A stretch of 64,000 bases of DNA, from assembly GCA_011947345.1 (NCBI GenBank), contig JAAVTG010000688.1:248001-312000 (forward strand), read 5' to 3'. How positions within the stretch are numbered: the stretch's first letter is position 1; every line of letters starts with the position of its first letter. A program made the translations under genes and the position numbers. Below are positions 10,191 to 20,637 of this stretch, piece after piece. This stretch comes from Phytophthora quininea (taxonomy: Eukaryota > Oomycota > Peronosporomycetes > Peronosporales > Peronosporaceae). A model generated the notes under the pieces. It saw nothing but the letters and a program-made list of their open reading frames with translations. It was not told where the DNA came from and did not search any database.

Positions 10191-12087
10191 GTACGAGTTG
10201 TATCTACCAGCCAATTAGAGGGATCCCACTCTGCCTTGAAGAAGTTGGTTGTTCGCCAGGTTTTCGCTGTGCTAGGCTTGTGCATTCTTGACATTTTTAT
10301 AGTGCGTCATAATCTTCGTGTGGGTGCAGCTTTTGGCCACAGCACGGGTCTCGGGGAGCTTGATTTTATTTCTCTTGCGCAAGCTGCAATACTCAGTCGT
10401 GGTGCGGTCTCAGAATCCGACCAGTTAGAATTCGCGCTCAACATGCTTTCTCAACCTCTGGATTTACCACAGTATCGTTCGGTATCACGCATAGATTTTG
10501 ATCTCGCTAAGTGGGTACGGATGTTTGAAGGCGCTCGCGTAGTTGCTGGCGGTGCGGACGTTGTGCTATCATCGTCGGTGCAGCATCAGAAATCTATAAA
10601 AGAGATGCTGTTGAAATGCATAAAGTCGGTAAGGACGAATCGACTGCGTAAAAGCTCGTTTTTGCTTCGCTGCAGCTTCCCGAGACGTCGTACGAACCTT
10701 CAACGGACTTTTCACTTGAAGAATACGAATTGCTTCGGCAAGCTCGAGAGGGGGCCGTATGGAAAACTTGTCCACTGGTCACTACCATACTGTTTAACAT
10801 TGTCGTCAACAACAATTCAAATCCAAGCTTTAGGTTACGCAGACGAAGTTACTCTACAATTGAATCAAAGCTGAAGTGAAGCAGGCAGCAGAAGCAAATG
10901 GATTTAGTTTTGACCCACAATCGACCACCAGCAAGAGAGGCAAACTGTTTTGCTTTGAGTCCAAGCGTCCGACTACGGAAAAAGCGAAAACGGACGAGCA
11001 AAAGTTGATGATTGACTTTTCGACGGGTTGCGTAGTACAAAGATCATCAAGCACAGAGTTCAGATGTTTGTTAAGGTCTACGAGTTTGCAAGCCGTATTT
11101 GTGACGGAATTTTCCCGAAAGCTGAAGATTCACTACGACGGAAATGGGCTGCACTGAAAAGCACCAAGAATAGCGATTGAGAGCCTAAAATCAAACCTCA
11201 GATCTCGCTGCATGTACCTGCAAGATCGCGGGACTCTAGTTATGGTACAGTAGTGCTACCGGTTAGTGAAAATGATACAATAGAATGTACTACAACACCG
11301 ACCATCAGCGAAGATCAGCAACAAACGGACGCACCTTCGTCCAGTGTTCCATCCACGACACAAAATGAACTGCCACTTCTTCAAGTTCCATCCGAAATAA
11401 CGCTGAACGAGCCAAAGCCTGGTGCCACTTCTACTGCATATGCTCCATGTGATACAATAGCGCAACCTACTTCTTCAAACCACGTGGTGGACGCATCTCC
11501 TGCGCTGCAGCAACCGGCACCGACTGACTCGAGTCGCATACGCAAGCACACCGAAATTACTCCTGAAGATGCTATTTACTTCCGTGAGGTGGAACCAAAA
11601 ATGCCGCGAGCGCCTGACAAGTGGGCAGAGATCCTTCAGCTTTTCGCGCAAAATACCCAGGCAGTGATCTGAATGCCAGCTCCCTACGATGCAGGCTGAA
11701 AGAAAAGCGACGGCGAGCACGATAAGCTGCCATTGCTACCCCAACAATGTGATTGTTGCTCCCGTTGCTGACCGTTCACAAAAGCCAGGAAATGGAGGCG
11801 CTTGTGGGAGCTGTAGGAAAAGCGAAAGCGCTGTGGAGACGCAACACAAAACGATACGTGTGAGAAGTTGCAGCGAGCAAGTAGCACAAGCATTCAAACC
11901 TTCTTTTCAACTCAATAAAAGTTGTAGTCTGCCAAAGCATTATATCTTGGAGTTTGTATTAGTCGGTTGGTGGTATTTCGCGGGCCAACGACACTTTTAG
12001 CGATACACGAACGGTGACCAACAGTCGCAAGCGGTGACAAGCGGTCACATCCGATGTCGACGCATCCCAGGGCATTTACGACAAACC
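10167..12087 (+). mobile_element. 3' half of the transposon that split the GH12 gene
   Basis: This plus-strand segment ends at 12087 with ...GACAAACC, directly followed by CGAGTTTC and GH12 coding sequence. Its terminus read inward (GGTTTGTCGTAAATGCC) resembles the terminus at 16688 read inward (GGTTTATCAGAGGTGCC), 12 of 17 positions. The open frame 10167-10874 (235 aa) contains STSQLEGSHSALKK and IFIVRHNLRVGAAFG, like the region after the catalytic core in transposases whose N-terminal half has a QDPFHVMQR motif; that other half lies at 15769-16292 on the opposite strand. A second frame (10876-11157) and a Ser/Thr/Pro-rich frame (11253-11672) follow. I read these together with 15769-16688 as one transposon torn apart by an inversion. 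Confidence 0.6.
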
Positions 12088-12095
12088 CGAGTTTC
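12088..12095 (+). repeat. 8-bp target-site duplication, left copy
   Basis: CGAGTTTC at the junction between transposon end and GH12 C-terminal coding sequence. The same eight bases occur on the minus strand at 16696-16689 at the other GH12 junction. Confidence 0.65.
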
Positions 12096-12601
12096 AACTG
12101 GGTTGGAGACACCTGGCAGGTCAAGTCGTTCGCCAACGCTGCTCTTCAGTTTACCCCAGCGCAGCTTTCTGCGGTGACGTCGATCCCCGCCACCATGAAG
12201 TACAAGTACACGTACGAGGACAAGATCATCGCCAACGTAGCGTACGACCTGTTCACGAGATCTTCTGCCGGCGGCGATGTATGGTGTGGCTGTCGGCTCT
12301 AGGCGGTGCCTGGCCGCTGACGACGACCGGCAAGCCGGTCAAGAGTGTCAAGGTGGGCGGCGTCGACTTCGATCTGTACCAGGGCATGAACGGCGAGACC
12401 AGAGTGTTCTCGTACGCCGCCAAGAAGACGACGTCGAGCTTCTCGGCCGACCTGAAGCCGTTCTTCGACTACCTTCTGTCGGACAACACTATCGCCCCGA
12501 CGCAGTACCTGACCAAGGTCCAGGCCGGCACGGAGCCGTTCATCGGGAAGAACGCCAAGCTTAGCGTATCGACGTACTATGGGGCGGTGAAGACTGCTTA
12601 A
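12088..12601 (+). pseudogene. GH12 endoglucanase (XEG1-like), C-terminal fragment
   Basis: Encodes the middle and C-terminal part of a GH12 xyloglucan endoglucanase, the family of the Phytophthora apoplastic elicitor XEG1. Landmarks are FNWVG, SFANAAL, MKYKYTY and AYDLF in one frame, then MVWLSALGG and AGTEPF (acid/base Glu) in a second frame ending with TAA at 12599-12601. Between SSAGGD and MVWL about 13-14 bases are missing. This shifts the frame and removes the segment that in GH12 enzymes carries the catalytic nucleophile Glu just before the MxWL motif. Signal peptide and N-terminus are missing here and found at 16689-16889 on the other strand. Not functional. Confidence 0.85.
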
Positions 12602-12905
12602 CCCCATTACCTCCATTATCCGGGGCGTGCTAGTAGCTACTCCTTCCTACAACATCAGCAAGTTAATGCCGATGGTCTCCGGCGAGGAGCGGAAGAAGCT
12701 GACTGATGTCTAGGACGTGCGTATAGTGCTGCAGGGCTCTAATAAAATGGGCTAAATCCCCGATCTTTTGACCAGCAATGCTACAATGTCGATGACTTTC
12801 GCTTGTAGGCGCCACGCCGGAGGAAAAGTCTTCGTCATGACGACTGTACCAAGGATTAACTGTTTCTACAGCGAAGTATTTTTGCATTGGAGCGATTCCT
12901 GCGCC
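12602..12905. other. Former 3' flank of GH12 up to the MULE
   Basis: No gene seen. It ends in the 26-base segment also present at 8753-8778. Confidence 0.5.
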
Positions 12906-12914
12906 CGATCTGTG
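12906..12914 (+). repeat. 9-bp target-site duplication of MULE, left
   Basis: CGATCTGTG, repeated at 14814-14822. Confidence 0.8.
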
Positions 12915-14813
12915 GGTAAAATCTCGTTGGGATCATATATGGTACAGATCAGCTCTTGGATCAGACCAACTTACTCTGAGAGTGATCAGGAGGCTAACAG
13001 GAGTCCATGGAAGCAACACGACAGTGAGGTAAGCTGACGTTTATTAATCTCTCCCGGTTAGATCTTGCTATCACTAAGCATCTTCTTGTCCTAGAACTTT
13101 TAATCCTTGGCAAAGAATTATCGAGCTGTGGCTTCTCCTGTTACTGCTCTTCCTCGTCCTCCTCGGTCTCCTCATCCGATGAGCTCAGCAACCGCTGCCT
13201 CATCATCATCAGACTCATCGTCAATGTCATCCGGTATCTCAACCGACTCGGGCAGTTGGAATCATTCGAGTTGCGGGCGCCGCACTCGTCCACGGGGAAC
13301 GTCAGCAAGGCATTGAACATACTCAGCTGAAAGTGTTTTGATCACACCTACAAACGTAGCCATATTCGGGCGAGGCTTCGGAAAGCGGTTATTGATCTCC
13401 CTGTTGAACCGTTCCAGTGGGTTGATGGTGCGGGCGTTGGGCTCGTTGTTCAGATCCGCCACATTCCACACGTCGACACCGAACTGCTTCTGCCATGTCC
13501 GCTGGAAATAGGCCCAGAATCCTCGCCACTTGACTTTAGAATACTCAATTCCATTTCCTTCACAGCGCTGGCGAATCTCACGTTTGACCCATTTAATGCC
13601 GCGCTCAACAAGATTGTGCTCAACAACAGTCAGGATGTCCAGCACCCCACGAGTCATGGCGATGACACACTCCTCCTCCGGGATCAGAAACCGCTTCATA
13701 GTGTGCCTGAGTGCCTGCTTCAGATGGAAGAGGCAACCAAGAACGATCGCGTTGGGGAATTGCGTCTGCACAGCATCAATTAAAGCGCTCTCGAAGTCAC
13801 ACACGATCTCTGCTGGCTCTAGCTGTTGATCCGTGCCTTGCACTACAAAAAGTGTTATGTCCCAATAAGAATCTCCACTGCGCGAAGTGCTCAAGACGTA
13901 GTATACAGGAACAAATAGCCCCGAAGCTCTATCATGCACCATGAAGGTGACGCATTGCTTAAACCCTGGTGGCACACACCGGAATGTGCCATCGACAAAA
14001 ATCGTAGTCCCGTGGTAGCGAGCAGGTTGATGAGGGACGGGTACGCCCAGCCAATTAGTCGTGTGGGCTTGCTGAGATTCTCGTCACCGTGACGTGGTGA
14101 AATTGAAAAACGAATCAGCTTCGTTCAGTGCGGTAGACAGTGGCGGAATTTGGATTGCACCGTGTACTTCTCCACTGAAGTGTCGGCTCCTTGCTTGGTA
14201 CACACGACGAAGAACTTGAAACTCCGATAGACCACGGACAACATTCGCATTGTCAGCACCGTAAAATTCGCCCCGCACGGCTAACCATATGCTCCGCGCA
14301 GGAAGCGCGACTTGTTCGATGGCCAGCGTGTCCACTCGGTCCTTCATGACGTTAGAGACGTCCACGAGGCTAGTGCCAGTAGCATCAACATTTCGGCAGC
14401 TGTGGGGTCGCCCAGCGGTGTATCCATGGTGATGATGAAGAAGGACATCGTACCGAGGCAGCCTTGACGCCAATGGCTGCACCGGTAGGACGTCTTTCTT
14501 GACGACGCCCAGGCACGCGTGTACTTAAATCCTCGGAAGTAGCACGTGCTGATTTCCTGACGAACTTGACCCCTTGGACGGCCTGGTAAGACGCTGCCAG
14601 TGTTGCCTAGAGGCCCAGCAGTGCCCGGGAGAGATTGAGCTGGAAGCAGCATGTTACCAAATGAGCCTTCCTTCTCCCAAAAGCATTTATGGCCGAGGTT
14701 CTACGTGGCCATCGAGTGACCGTGCATTTTCAGATCTCAAAGCTGATCCTGCAAAAACGACACATGTTCAAAATGCTGATCTGTACCGTATATGATCCCA
14801 ACTGGAGGTTACC
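12915..14813 (-). mobile_element. Mutator-like element (MULE), 1.9 kb
   Basis: Terminal inverted repeats of about 45 bases: the left end starts GGTAAAATCTCGTTGGGATC and the right end, read on the minus strand, starts GGTAACCTCCAGTTGGGATC; both continue ATATA.GGTACAGATCAGC. Perfect 9-bp direct repeats CGATCTGTG flank the element, the length typical of Mutator insertions. The interior encodes a MULE transposase on the minus strand. A related uninterrupted target sequence exists at 8753-8796. The element lies inside the segment that I infer was inverted together with the GH12 C-terminal half. Confidence 0.85.
13262..14652 (-). pseudogene. MULE transposase with one internal stop
   Basis: The N-terminal part (14652 down to about 14400) has a Cys/His segment (YRCSHWRQGC) like a FLYWCH-type zinc finger, then a frame change. 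From 14482 to 13262 one frame is open except for a TGA at 14084-14086. It contains IFVDGTF (first catalytic Asp), CDFESAL (second catalytic Asp) and FPNAIVLGCLFHLKQAL, the core signature of MULE transposases (MULE domain, DDE superfamily). The C-terminal portion has NPLERFNREI. Sequence is otherwise conserved on both sides of the TGA, a single-base change from CGA. It fills most of the 1.9-kb element, and no second gene is present. Confidence 0.8.
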
Positions 14814-14822
14814 CGATCTGTG
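14814..14822 (+). repeat. 9-bp target-site duplication of MULE, right
   Basis: CGATCTGTG, identical to 12906-12914. Confidence 0.8.
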
Positions 14823-15039
14823 CGTCCTTGACATACATTTAGGATGCACTAGAAAATGGGCGCCCACCCGCAACGTTTTGTGCTTCAGATTTGATTCCGC
14901 GCTCAAGGGATCTCTACGACGACGACTTGAGAGTGCAGAAGGCGAGAGCGAGTAGAGGAAGAGTCGACGGGGGCAGGACTACTTAATATGAGCGGACCTG
15001 CACCGGAACGACGTCACGGACAGCGAGGAGAGGCGATTT

Positions 15040-15127
15040 ATGGCGCTGGGAACAACAAGGCGTTTATCCTGACAACCGGCTTGGACGTCAACTGCTTCCA
15101 CCACATACTCCGTTACTTTGAAGCTCC
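15040..15127 (+). pseudogene. PIF/Harbinger-like transposase N-terminal fragment
   Basis: Encodes NNKAFILTTGLDVNCFHHIL followed by RYFEAP. This TGL...F..IL..F arrangement is typical of the region upstream of the DDE_Tnp_4 domain in Harbinger-related oomycete and fungal elements. It is followed by a good intron (gtaagt at 15128 to ttag at 15178), after which nothing recognisable follows. Fragment only. Confidence 0.45.
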
Positions 15128-15178
15128 GTAAGTAGTTTTGCTTGGTAGGGGTTGCTGATCTACTCTAACTTTTGTTAG

Positions 15179-15768
15179 TGCAGCGTAGGTGAACGATTTG
15201 CCAAGGCCTGACCGCAGTTCACTATCTCCTGTGGGTTTGGTGGACTTCATTGATCATATTCAACAGCTCTTCAACGTCTTCCACCGAGCACCGGCGCCGC
15301 CACATCGCTTCCATTTGAATTGCACCTTTGCCAAGATGGCGCCTCTCCACTTCAACGTGGTGAAGTAACAACACTTTTCGATTAGAAGAATCAACTTTTA
15401 CATTAGAGTGTTGGCACTTTACAAATCGGTCGAGTAAACGTTCCCTCTGGAGATCAAAGTGGTTTAAGCGTTGTGCAAGGTGAACTACAGAGACTGCATA
15501 CGTGCGAAACCGGATATGCTAACGAAGGCTTTGGCGCGCGCGAAAGCCACTCCGTGCGCTTCTTGGCTTGCCATGGGCGGGGAAACCTTCTTCAGTGCAC
15601 TCGCCGCAAGTCTTCTTGCTCTCACTTCGCCATTTCTGCCTTTCAAGCAAGCCCTCCAGCCCAGTCTTCTCCCACCTTCCCAAGATGCCAAGGACTCCCC
15701 ACACGATGGTTGCCATATCTCGCGTGCTTGCTGCCTACCAATATGGAGGTGACTGGATGCTTGTGGCC
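15179..15768. other. Repeat-derived region around the inversion breakpoint
   Basis: No gene recognised. Overlapping open frames on both strands between 15471 and 15814 have no known motif. The point where the transposase N-terminal half loses homology lies near 15775, which I take as the right breakpoint of the inversion. Confidence 0.35.
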
Positions 15769-16688
15769 TCACACAACGGTATCAGGAACGTATAAACCCC
15801 CACGTCGTATCTGAGCAAGATTACTCTCATAGCATCCACGCCAATCGTTGTCAGAGCAACTAACATCATCCAACGCTACGCTCTCAACTACGCGCCTGAA
15901 AGCTGCTTCCATTTCTCCCACTGGACGTAATTCTCGGTCAACCGTGTTCATGGCAGACTTTAGCTCTTTTGCTACCCATTTTCGTTTTGAAGCTTTTACC
16001 TTCGCTGTAATGCGCTGCATTACGTGGAATGGATCTTGTTTAGTGGCTACGCTATCACCGAAAACTCTTTGAACCATGTTTCGAGCTCCAGTTGCATCAT
16101 CACTTATAACATATCGCTCTTCACCCGGGAAAGCCGGCATAAATGCAGCTTAATCGACTGTAGCAACTCTTGCGTTTCCTCGTTGTTTTCGGAGCGAGTA
16201 AGACGACGGCCAACAATTTGGTCAATCTCGTTTTGAGCGAGAAGTAACATCTTATCGTCGGTCATTCCTTCGCGTTGACCACTCCCCGTCAAATTATTTA
16301 GGCGCTTGCAAAATTTAACAGTGATCCATTCGAAGTGCTCGGCGAACCTTCATGTGCTTCATTAGTTGCTCACACAACGGGCTGTAAATCGCTGTCCAGT
16401 CCAACCACAACGCCGTTAGTGATTGAGAGCATGGTGGAGCATTGTCAGAGCAGTATTGGGAGCAGCTGGGTGGTGTCGGAGCCACATAATCGGCATTTTT
16501 GTTTTTAATTCGCCGAACACGATCTGCAAAGAGAGTTTTAAGCTTGTATTATCGATTCTGCCGCCTGCGTTGAAGTAAAAGACGTCCCCAGCTAACCATC
16601 AGTTTCTTAACAAAAAGATCTCAGCGGAGTAGTAACCGTTCGGAGCGGAGCTACCGGTGCCTTGCGGCCCCGGCACCTCTGATAAACC
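15769..16688 (-). mobile_element. 5' half of the transposon that split the GH12 gene
   Basis: Minus-strand segment starting at the transposon terminus 16688 (GGTTTATC...) immediately after CGAGTTTC of the GH12 N-terminal half. Frames 16292-16104 and 16140-15769 (one frame change between them) encode a transposase N-terminal/central part with RYVISDDATGARNMVQRVF and KQDPFHVMQRITAKVK, then LAQIRRGGLYVPDT, where homology stops. The plus-strand frame at 10167 supplies the expected continuation (TSQLEGSHSALKK). The spacing and opposite orientation of the halves match those of the GH12 halves. Confidence 0.6.
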
Positions 16689-16889
16689 GAAACTCGTCTG
16701 CCAGGAAATGGCCGAGCTGCTGCCGCTACTAACAGTCGTGCACTGGCCACCGCTCGGGTCGTTCTTGGCACCCCACAGGTTGTTGTACACCATGTAGTCA
16801 CCGACCACCTTCAAGTCATACTCGCCGCAGAACTGCTGCGCGATGGCGGACGAAATGGCGACGGCGGCAGCAGCGAACAGGAACTTCAT
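16689..16889 (-). pseudogene. GH12 endoglucanase (XEG1-like), N-terminal fragment
   Basis: Starts with ATG at 16889 and a clear signal peptide (MKFLFAAAAVAISSAIA), then QFCGEYDL, YMVYNNLWG, GGQCTTV and ISWQTSF, the N-terminal landmarks of GH12 glucanases secreted into the plant apoplast to cleave xyloglucan and beta-glucan. Homology stops exactly at the eight bases CGAGTTTC (16689-16696), where the transposon begins. The continuation of the protein is at 12088-12601 on the plus strand, in a compatible reading frame. The promoter upstream is intact, so a truncated secreted peptide could still be made; it would run on into transposon sequence and end near 16599. Confidence 0.85.
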
Positions 16890-16910
16890 GGTGGGGACTG
16901 GGGTCGATGG

Positions 16911-16930
16911 AAGCAAATTGCAAAGTGAAT
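16911..16930 (-). promoter_or_regulatory. Oomycete Inr-FPR core promoter of the GH12 gene
   Basis: On the minus strand the sequence TTCACTTTGCAATTTGCTT lies 22-41 bases upstream of the GH12 ATG. It fits the oomycete initiator plus flanking promoter region (TCAYTYY followed by CAWTTT and pyrimidines) without mismatch in the core. Confidence 0.8.
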
Positions 16931-17406
16931 GGTGCAGTGATCGTGCTCGATAGCTCAGCCATGACGATAGAGCTGCGGGATCCCATCGCAGGAACCTGCG
17001 ATCGCCTCGTGCGAGATCGGGATATGAGGCTAATATCTGCTGGCTCCGTGATGATGGTCGCAGAAGGTCGCTAGAAGTCAGGCCGTCTTACCAACAGGTA
17101 CGCCTTCGTGGCTTGTTGCGGCGTAGCGATCATGTGGAGCGAGACATGGAGCAACTGTTTACTGGACCTCGTAATCGCTCGGAGCTCCTTACAACAGATC
17201 CATGTTGTGCTGCTCTTCGCGACGAACATGAACAAAGCCCCAACACGATCTTATCCTTCTTGTATATTTTTCAAAGTCTCGCTACAGAGCGGCGAACGAT
17301 GCGGCCTGCTCCTTTGCCAATTGATATGAAACATCACGCCCTAAATGCATGCAAAACCGAGCTATACACTCTCACGTGTCCAAGCATCATCCTCTCTAGC
17401 AGACAC
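16931..17406. other. Intergenic between GH12 promoter and CesA 3' end
   Basis: No gene seen. It holds the upstream region of the GH12 gene and the downstream region of CesA. A possible CesA 3' intron is discussed under that gene. Confidence 0.5.
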
Positions 17407-20400
17407 TTACCCGAAGATGGAGTGGTTGGGCGTCTCGACGTACACCCAGATACACAGAATGACAAGCACGAAGGCTAGCGAGAAGCTGCCCACGATGTTG
17501 CCCTGGTCCGTCAGACTCTTGTGACTCCAACCAAAGTAGGTCTGAACGCTCATGCGCACCATGGGGCCAAGCTGCTGCACGAGGAAGCCGCCCAGGAAGA
17601 GCGACGCGAAGAACAGCGGCGTGCCGTGCGTCGTAGCGGCCGTGTTGTAGCCCGCGAAGAAGCGCACCGCGCTCCAGATCATACCGAACACCATCGACAG
17701 GAACACGAGCAGGTTCGGCAGCTCCATTGGGCTGTTACCGCCCAGAGCGCCGGTGTTGGCCCACGAGGCCTCTTTGCCTGTGATCTTCCAGTAAAACGTC
17801 TCGAACACTGCCAACGTGTGCACGAAGGCGTACGAGAACCACGTCTGCTGACTACGCAGCACGTCGTCGTTGTCGACCGTTCGGTTGGACAGCGCGGACA
17901 GAATGCTCTGCGCCACGATCTTAGGCACCAGCGCCATCAACAGACGCAGACCCGACGTGTAGATCGGAGCCTGGCCACTGTACAGGAAGTAGCCCGTGAT
18001 GTAGAAGAAGAAGATGGCGGGGAACGAGCCGATTGGGTACACAGTCAAGTTCATGAAGAAGACCCAGCGCATGAACTTGTTGATCTTGCGCTTGGGCGGC
18101 AGCTCCACTTGCGGGGGCACCCACTCCGGGTCCACCAGACTCTTCTTGTTGCGGAGGAAGATCTGAAAGTTACCCTTGGCCCAACGTTTGCGCTGAGCCA
18201 GGGCCGCAGCCACGGACTCGGGCACGGCGCCCTCGGCCAAGCGGATACGGTCAGACTCCTCGCCTTCCAGGTCCTTACGGAAGTAGTAACCCTTCCATCC
18301 CTTGTCCACCATCATCTTGCCCGTGTAGGCATCCTCCGTCAGCGAGCCGTACTGAATACCAGACACCGAGTCGAGCGCCTCGCGACGGAAGATAGCATTG
18401 GTGCCGGCGAACGACGCGCAGTCGTAGCCGTCCATACCTGTCTGAGCTGAATCGAAGAACGTCGAGTTACGGTGGCCGCACGGGTCGCCAAGACGCAGCT
18501 GAAGGCAGTCCTCGAAGTACTGAGGCGTCTGCACATAGCCGACCTGGTTCACCGACACGTGGTCCGAGTAGTCGTCGGCGGAGACGCCCACGAACTGGTT
18601 GCTGTCCCGCTGGCTTACGGCGCGGTTGCACTTGCGGCACAATCCCTTGTTCTGGTTGATCTTGCTGCCACAGCTAGCGCACATCATGCGCTCCGACATG
18701 GTGTTCTGCGTCTGGCGACGGTGCACGCTCGACTTGACGTGGCCCGAGGCGTTGTAGCAGTCCTTGGAGCAGTACATGATCTGGGCCTCCGGGACACCTG
18801 CAGCCTGACACAGAGCACAGCAAATCTTACCAATGTCACCGCAGCCAGGGGCACAGCAGCGCGTGATCTTGGAGTTCTGCGGAGCGTCGAAGAAGAAGGG
18901 GAGTGTGGCCTGAATGAACATTTCGTGGGGCTTCATGTCGTTATCCAGGATGATGGCGTAGCGTCCGCAGGCTCCTTCGTTGTACAGCACGTTGTTGATG
19001 TTGCCGGCCTTGGAGTGGTGGACAGGGGCTTGATACGACCGACGAACGTCAGCTTGGGCAGGCCGTGGTAGTGGTAGTCGTCGCGCACGGAGCCGACAGC
19101 GCAGTCCGAACGGTTGACGATGCGGGGTTGGAGTTGGTGGGCATCTTCACAGTCGTGTGCTCCTTGCGCCACTCGTCCACTTCCAGTTCGTAGCTCTCGC
19201 ACACGCGGTCGTACATGAACTGAGCGACCTCGTGACGCACGTCGCCAGCGTCTTCAATGACGCCGGTGTTGACCGAGACCTTGGGCACCTGCGCACCAGC
19301 CTCCCACTTGGACTTGCAGTAGCCATCGTCGCAGATCCACACGTGGAAGAGGTGGGGCGGGTAGTCCAGGTTCATGATCTTCTCCAACGTGGCGATGGTA
19401 TCCTCAGCCGGCTCGGCGTAGTGACACAGCAAGATATCGACGGTCGGCCACTTCTCGGGCGGGAAGTGCGGCTCGAAGTCGCGCAGGTAGCGGGCACCAC
19501 GACGCACGGGCTTCCACATGCCAAGGTAGTAGAGGAATCCGAGCGAGATGCTGATGAACTCGGCTAGGTAAAAGAGGAAGTAGCTGACCCAGTCGGAGAT
19601 GTGCGGCTCCTTAAAACACTCGACCGTCTCGATGCCGGAGCTCCACTTGTACCATTGCGGAGGGTCCCACACGCCGTTGAAGGGCTTGCTGCCGCACTGC
19701 AATGTGTCTGAATAGAGTAGCTGGATCTCCGCACAGGACTCCGTCTTGTACTTGATGTCGCACGGCTCAATACCGAGGGGGAACCAGAGCACAATACCAG
19801 CCAGCTCAATGAGCGCCGTGACGACAAAGATCACGTACCAGAAGCGGTAGCTGAATCGCCCCTTCATCTCGTACACGCGGACGTTGGGGAGGTCTCTTTG
19901 ACGACGTTGCCTGACCCGGCCGACATGACGGTAAACTCGAGCGCGTCGAACCACATGGTGAAGTCCTGGTCCGTCTCGGGACACACGAGCCATGCTCGGT
20001 GGCGCGTGTGGATGACAATGCCCCTCGCGGGCAGGTCGAGCCGCTCGCTCTGCTCGAGCTTGAAGGCGTCGCGCAGGTCGATGGCGCCCACCACGAGCTC
20101 TCCGTTGCGCGAGTTAAAGTATTTGCGGCAGTCGACGTCGTTGTGGAAGTAGTACATCTTGGCGCCTTCCAGCGCAAAGTAGCGCTGGCGCCAGCTCTTG
20201 GCCACGGGGCCTTTGAACTTGCGGCTGCCCTGCTTGTGCATCCATCCGTGCACCGAGATCTTGCCCAGGTCCTCGTGCTCCTTGGCCTTGGTCAGCTCCG
20301 AGATGGCCTTCTGCGTGTCCATGGTGGACTGCGAGAGCAGCTTCTTGCCGGGCGCGGCGGCCGACGAGAGCTGCTGGTGATACTGCGCGCCGGACAGCGG

Positions 20401-20637
20401 CGTCTGGTCGTACTGGGCGTCCTCGGGCAGCGCCTGCAGGCCGGGGTTGGCGATTGGCCATCGGAACTCAGCGCAGGTTAAGGGGGGCAGCTGAGCCGAG
20501 GCTTTCTTTGCGAATTGCTGGATACTGAACGGCAGTGAGCAGGCCGCTGGGAACGCGGAAGACGCAGGAGTGAGCGGCGCGGCACGCGGGGAGGCGACTC
20601 GACTGGGGCCGAGGGGGCTGTCTACTACAGACGCCAC
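17407..20637 (-). CDS. CesA: Cellulose synthase with N-terminal PH domain
   Basis: Plasma-membrane glycosyltransferase family 2 enzyme making the cellulose of the oomycete wall. In order: a low-complexity N-terminus; a PH domain (HGWMHKQGSRKFKGPVAKSW through the DFTMWFDALEF helix); two TM helices; a GT2 domain with WICDDG, ILDNDMKP, TEDAYTG and QRKRW, i.e. the D, DxD, TED and QxxRW motifs; and about six C-terminal TM helices. Between DxD and TED lies a Cys-rich insert. A PH domain is known in Phytophthora CesA1, CesA2 and CesA4 but not CesA3; I cannot tell which paralogue this is. Three frame changes near 19893, 19125 and 19027 each equal one missing base, in or next to short G/C runs; all motifs are intact, so they look like assembly errors. 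The 5' end is unresolved: the first frame has no ATG before 20637. The last codons read TTC GGG TAA GTG, so the stop could instead be part of a splice donor. Confidence 0.93.

Noticed and set aside
17521..18450. Long plus-strand frame (309 codons) opposite CesA
   Set aside because: It is the complement of conserved CesA coding sequence and has no motif of its own.
17407..20637. CesA as a pseudogene because of three frameshifts
   Set aside because: Each is a single missing base in or next to a short G/C run, while all catalytic motifs and TM segments are intact; sequence error is more likely.
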